Program-made: the position numbers and the translations under genes
Shown here: positions 60,483-64,000 of the stretch, piece by piece
Layout of the letters: each line of letters begins with the position of its first letter
How positions within the stretch are numbered: the first letter of the stretch is position 1
Assembly (NCBI GenBank): GCA_947034885.2
Contig: OX344749.2
Coordinates: 31,759,501 to 31,823,500, forward strand
Source of the DNA: Thuidium tamariscinum
Lineage: Eukaryota; Streptophyta; Bryopsida; Hypnales; Thuidiaceae
Length of the DNA stretch: 64,000 bases
Reading direction: 5' to 3'
The notes under the pieces: model-generated
What the model was told of the DNA's origin: nothing
Database searches by the model: none
What the model saw: the letters and a program-made list of their open reading frames with translations, nothing else

Positions 60483-60698
60483 CATTAGTAGAACCCCTTG
60501 TTTAATGTTGCAAGACCTAATTTTTCTTGACGAATTTTGCTAGACATCAAATATAACAACCCATGTTTTTATTTCAGCATTGATGTTATATTGAATGTTT
60601 TTATTGACATAAAAACATGAATTGTTACATTTGATGTCTAACAAAATCCATCAAGAAAAATTAGGTCTTGTCACATTAAAAAGGGGTTTCTACTAGTG
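60483..60698. mobile_element. 216 bp fold-back CACTA-type MITE nested in copy C
   Basis: Starts CATTAGTAGAACCCCTTGTT; the other end read inward is CACTAGTAGAAACCCC, the classic CACTAGTAGAAA terminus. The two arms are near-perfect inverted repeats over about 85 bp with a loop of about 40 bp. ATG is duplicated at 60480-60482 and 60699-60701. Copy A shows the empty site (AGAGAATGATTCAAAAT) with a single ATG. Confidence 0.85.
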
Positions 60699-61249
60699 AT
60701 GATTCAAAATACTACATTGTTAAGAATTTATTTGTGAAATTGGAACTTGCGAATTCCAATAGTTCAAATGTTGTAGTAATCAATCTTCACCTGGCAATGT
60801 TTTTATTTTTTCTCCAAAAATATTGAAAATCAAGTAAAATAAAGAACTTCAAAGTTTATTTTACAATAGAAAATCCGTAATTACCTACAAACTAAAACTC
60901 TTCGTAGCTTTTAATGTTTAAACTCTTTGTAACTCATTAATCCAAATGGAATGGTTCAAAGCTTTCTATGTATATATAAATCTAGTAAACCAATTTCAAA
61001 TTTTTTTTTCCAAAAAAAGTTTTTTTTTTAATCTACTCAAACTGCCCAAGTTGAAAAATAAACAACATATCATGCAATAAATTTTTAACCATGCAGTCAA
61101 AAGTCACAAAAAATGGAGGGCTTTAAAGATATTCCTCAACCACACTGTCTATTAAAGTTTATTACCAAAATATATTAATTTCTAGTCACAAATACCTGTC
61201 TAAAATTTTTATATTGCCAAAAAAGGCACTTTGATCCTTTAGGGGTTAA

Positions 61250-62063
61250 CCCCTAACTGCCTAATCGACCATATATAGTCAATCTGAAATTCAAACCCAT
61301 TTCTGTGCAAGCAATTAAATTCCTTTGATTGCTTTAAAAAAATTTCAGGTAGTTTTAAGGATTAACTATTGAAAACTTTCATTTTTCACTAAAAAAAGTA
61401 CATATTCAATTATTGAGAGGTCTTCAAAGGCATATATGTACCATAAGTGAAGTGTGAAGCTTACCAATTTTACTTCATTTCTTAGCTTTATACAAAGTTT
61501 AGCAATTTCACTTGATTTTAGATTTGGATATTCTACATATCTATTTGCTTTGAGAATGGTTCGAATGAAAAGAAGAAAGTGTTTTCATGATATTTTTTTC
61601 CATTGAAAATTTAAACATACAACTATTGATTTGGAGTTATTTGCAATTTCTACTTATAAAAAATAATTGCATTTCAACAATTGTAAGGAGGATTGTGTAA
61701 TGAATTTAATAGCTTTTCATGTGAAATTAAATTTTTTAGAAGTGCATTTTAGTTTGCTAACACTCTTTGTAGTTGTTCATGTCACCTCCAATTCCCAAAA
61801 AAAATTATATACAAATTTGGGAAACATTTTGGGAAAAGGCAACATATTAAATATAGAAAATGTATTCTTCTCTTGTTATACTCTCACAACTCCTATGCAA
61901 TTTTGAGCTCAAAATTTGTGTATTTCCTAATAAACAAGTTCTTTAAACATCTATGCAATTAGATTTTGGAAAAAAAATCAATTTGCTTTATTGGGGATGA
62001 CTATAAGCCAATATACTTTTTTCCTAGTCAAAACACACTTGAAACGACTTGGGCATTTAGGGG
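61250..62063. mobile_element. Related TTAA element abutting copy C
   Basis: Begins CCCCTAACTGCCTAATCG immediately after the TTAA that closes copy C, and ends with GGGCATTTAGGGG followed by TTAT. Its ends (CCCCTAACTGCCTAA / CCCCTAAATGCCCAA) match each other better than those of copy C, so it is a separate family member or subfamily. The interior is AT-rich with no supported gene. Confidence 0.6.
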
Positions 62064-63164
62064 TTATGACGCAAAATATTAATTATTGAGTGCCTTCAAC
62101 ATAGAATTGAGAAAATCAAGAAAATCAAAAGTAGGTAGCCTTTGGACCTCCATGTATAGAAACACTCCATCATTGATAAGGTACATAGTTTACTATAGAA
62201 ATTATGGGCATTATAACATAAAATGTAACTTCACCTTTGTTGCCCCATGTCAAGTTTCCATAAATGTTTATAATAGAAACTACATAATTTATGGGCATTA
62301 CAACAAATAGGTGATGTAACTTCAAATTTGTGACTCCAATTCAAGTTTCTATGAATGTTTATGGCAGTATATATTTATCAAATAATGAATGTCATATGAC
62401 ATTGACAAGGGGGCTTTTTTTGAGATGAACTATATAGAGAAAGTCATATGACAATGACATGGGGACTTTTTTGAGATGAACTAGCTAAAAATGAATGTAA
62501 CACTAATAATTTATTGTATATACAACAAGTGATGTTATTATTGAATCCTTGAATAAGCTTCTTATTCAAGCTTCATCACATGTAGGTTTCTACCAATGCA
62601 AAGTCTCTTCCCCTACCATCCAAAGTCAAGAAATATGGCACATTAGTGGTGGGTACATGTATTTATTTAATTTTTCCATGCACAATTTAGAGTTATCTTA
62701 TCACACTTTGCTTGCTATAAAAATTTGTAAGAAACAACTTGAGGATCAATGGTTCAATGTAGGTGAAATTTCTATAAGAAGATATAACTATTTAAGTTTA
62801 TAACAATTTTCATATATACTCCAAAATAAACTTCATAGAAAATAATGATTTTCAAAAATATGCCACACTTGTAGTTGTCAAGAATTTTTTATTAAGTCGC
62901 TATTGTTAAAAATAATTTTTGACATAGAAAAAACAACTTAGTGATTATTTTTTAGCATAACTTCATCCTAGAATTGTTACAAAGGGACATATAAATTGAA
63001 ATATTTACTTCAAAGCAATTCTTAAATTTTTGCAAATGAGATGTCAAAGTATCCATTTTGTAAAATTGTACATTTATTAGTTCTCTTATGTAAAAAACGA
63101 TATTGTATCTGAATATTTTTTTAAATATAATTTTCTTCACAATTTAAATTTATGGTCAACTTTG
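62064..63164. repeat. AT-rich spacer with two short tandem duplications
   Basis: An imperfect duplication of about 90 bp lies at 62,195-62,370 (both units contain ATGGGCATTA.AACA and CAAGTTTC.AT.AATGTTTAT). A duplication of about 52 bp starts at 62391 and 62443 (GTCATATGAC... GACTTTTTTGAGATGAACTA). No gene seen. Confidence 0.5.
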
Positions 63165-63168
63165 TTAA

Positions 63169-64000
63169 TCCCTAAAGGAGTAAAGGACTAAGGCATTTTC
63201 TGGCTTGAAAACCACTCAAAACTGCCATGTTTGCTACTTCTTCCCCCCTCCAAAAAAGAAAATCTTAAAATCTAATTATAGAACCTTGTAAATTACTTGT
63301 CTAAAATCATGTCGTAAGAATTTCATGAAGTTTGACCGTACTGATTGGAAGATATTAGCATTTAAAGTTGAAAAAAAAGTTTTTTTGAACTCTGACTTGC
63401 AATTTCAGATGACTTTGACTGCCATTTGTTGAATTTTTTTGCACTATGGACCATGAAGTTAAAATTTTTTATGTTGAAAATTTGAGTTGAGAATTAGGGG
63501 AAAAAATTTTAAGAATATTTTTATTTATTTTCATTCATCAAAAAATTGTTAAGTAGAAGTAGGTCCAAGATTGAACAAAACACTAAGTTGTTAATGACTT
63601 TAAGATGTAATTGAAAAACCATGATCCCAAAGATGAGCTTGTTCTTCCAAACATCCTAAACCCTATCAAAAAAGAAAATTTTTAAATTTTTAAAAAATTG
63701 CATTCCAAAATGAATTCTATAAGTTATTTTTTGAAGAAGGTGCTTAGATTGCCCGAAATACAAGATTGTCCATAACTTTCTCATTATTTGTCCAAATAAA
63801 ATGAACCAAAGCTTCAGATGTAGAATAAAACATAATCTTTGAGAGAAAAAAGAAAAAAGAAAAAAATAATATTTTTTGTGTTTTTTTTCTGCCCGGCGAA
63901 GTGCTTTTTGGACTTAGAATGGCATAACTTTTGCTTCCAAGCACCAATTGAAATAAAAATTATATTTTTGGAAAGATAACCTGATTTTCTATCTTCAAAA
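63169..64000 (+). mobile_element. TTAA-flanked TIR element, copy D (cut by window end)
   Basis: Begins with TTAA (63165-63168) then TCCCTAAAGG, followed by a degenerate form of the family sequence (ACCACTCAAAACTGCCAT, GGAAGATATTAGCATTT, GAAAATTTGAGTTG). It runs to the end of the window without reaching its right terminus. Confidence 0.55.

Larger units (their letters stand above)
59673..61245 (+). mobile_element. TTAA-flanked TIR element, copy C, with two nested inserts
   Basis: The best-preserved ends of the family: TTAA then CCCCTAAAG at the left (TTAA 59669-59672), and CTTTAGGGG then TTAA at the right (61246-61249). It is 1,573 bp in total, of which 436 bp (59730-60165) and 216 bp (60483-60698) are later insertions; removing them leaves about 0.92 kb, like copies A and B. 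TTAA targets with ends starting CCC are typical of piggyBac-type transposons, but no transposase is present, so the superfamily is only suggested. Confidence 0.8.

Noticed and set aside
61667-61906. 79-codon frame inside the element abutting copy C
   Set aside because: AT-rich, no domain, and located in non-coding transposon-derived sequence.

Overview
The window reads as nuclear DNA of a green plant, most likely a land plant or close streptophyte relative. Four intron-bearing genes support this: a LAV-type B3 transcription factor (ABI3/LEC2/FUS3 class), a subunit-7 homologue that resembles the plant-specific Pol IV/V version more than RPB7, an E(z)/CURLY LEAF-type H3K27 methyltransferase, and a plastid-type fructose-1,6-bisphosphatase of the redox-insensitive class. 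The chromodomain Ty3/gypsy element and CACTA-type transposons fit the same picture. I cannot name the species.

Layout. Bases 1-10,080 are AT-rich and packed with transposon-derived sequence: a Mutator-like MITE, two copies of a roughly 0.95 kb TTAA-flanked inverted-repeat family, a 2.9 kb CACTA element with a mini-CACTA nested inside it, and smaller inverted-repeat elements. Bases 10,080-20,500 are a GC-richer gene island with the B3 factor (+), a small basic protein of unknown function (-) and the Pol IV/V-like subunit 7 (+). Bases 20,500-41,850 are again AT-rich. They hold an unrecognised Asn/Lys/Ser-rich gene of about 1,290 codons (-) with decayed coding sequence just upstream, several MITEs, and a complete but inactivated Ty3/gypsy chromovirus (31,490-38,344, -) with both LTRs. 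Bases 41,850-58,700 are the second gene island, with an 18-exon E(z) gene and a 3-exon fructose-bisphosphatase. Bases 58,700-64,000 are AT-rich, with a TA-flanked element, a TTAA-family copy that carries two further nested insertions, a related element abutting it, and the start of a fourth copy running off the window.

How the parts relate. The B3 factor, the E(z) methyltransferase and the Pol IV/V subunit belong to developmental regulation and chromatin silencing in plants. Their proximity may be chance, but the B3 gene carries a GA-rich leader, telobox-like motifs in three introns and an RY element upstream, which is the kind of signature linked to PRC2 targeting and LAV autoregulation in Arabidopsis. 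Two introns, one in the B3 gene and one in E(z), use GC instead of GT as 5' splice site. All exon models were made by eye from reading frame, splice signals and family conservation; no alignment or expression evidence was available.
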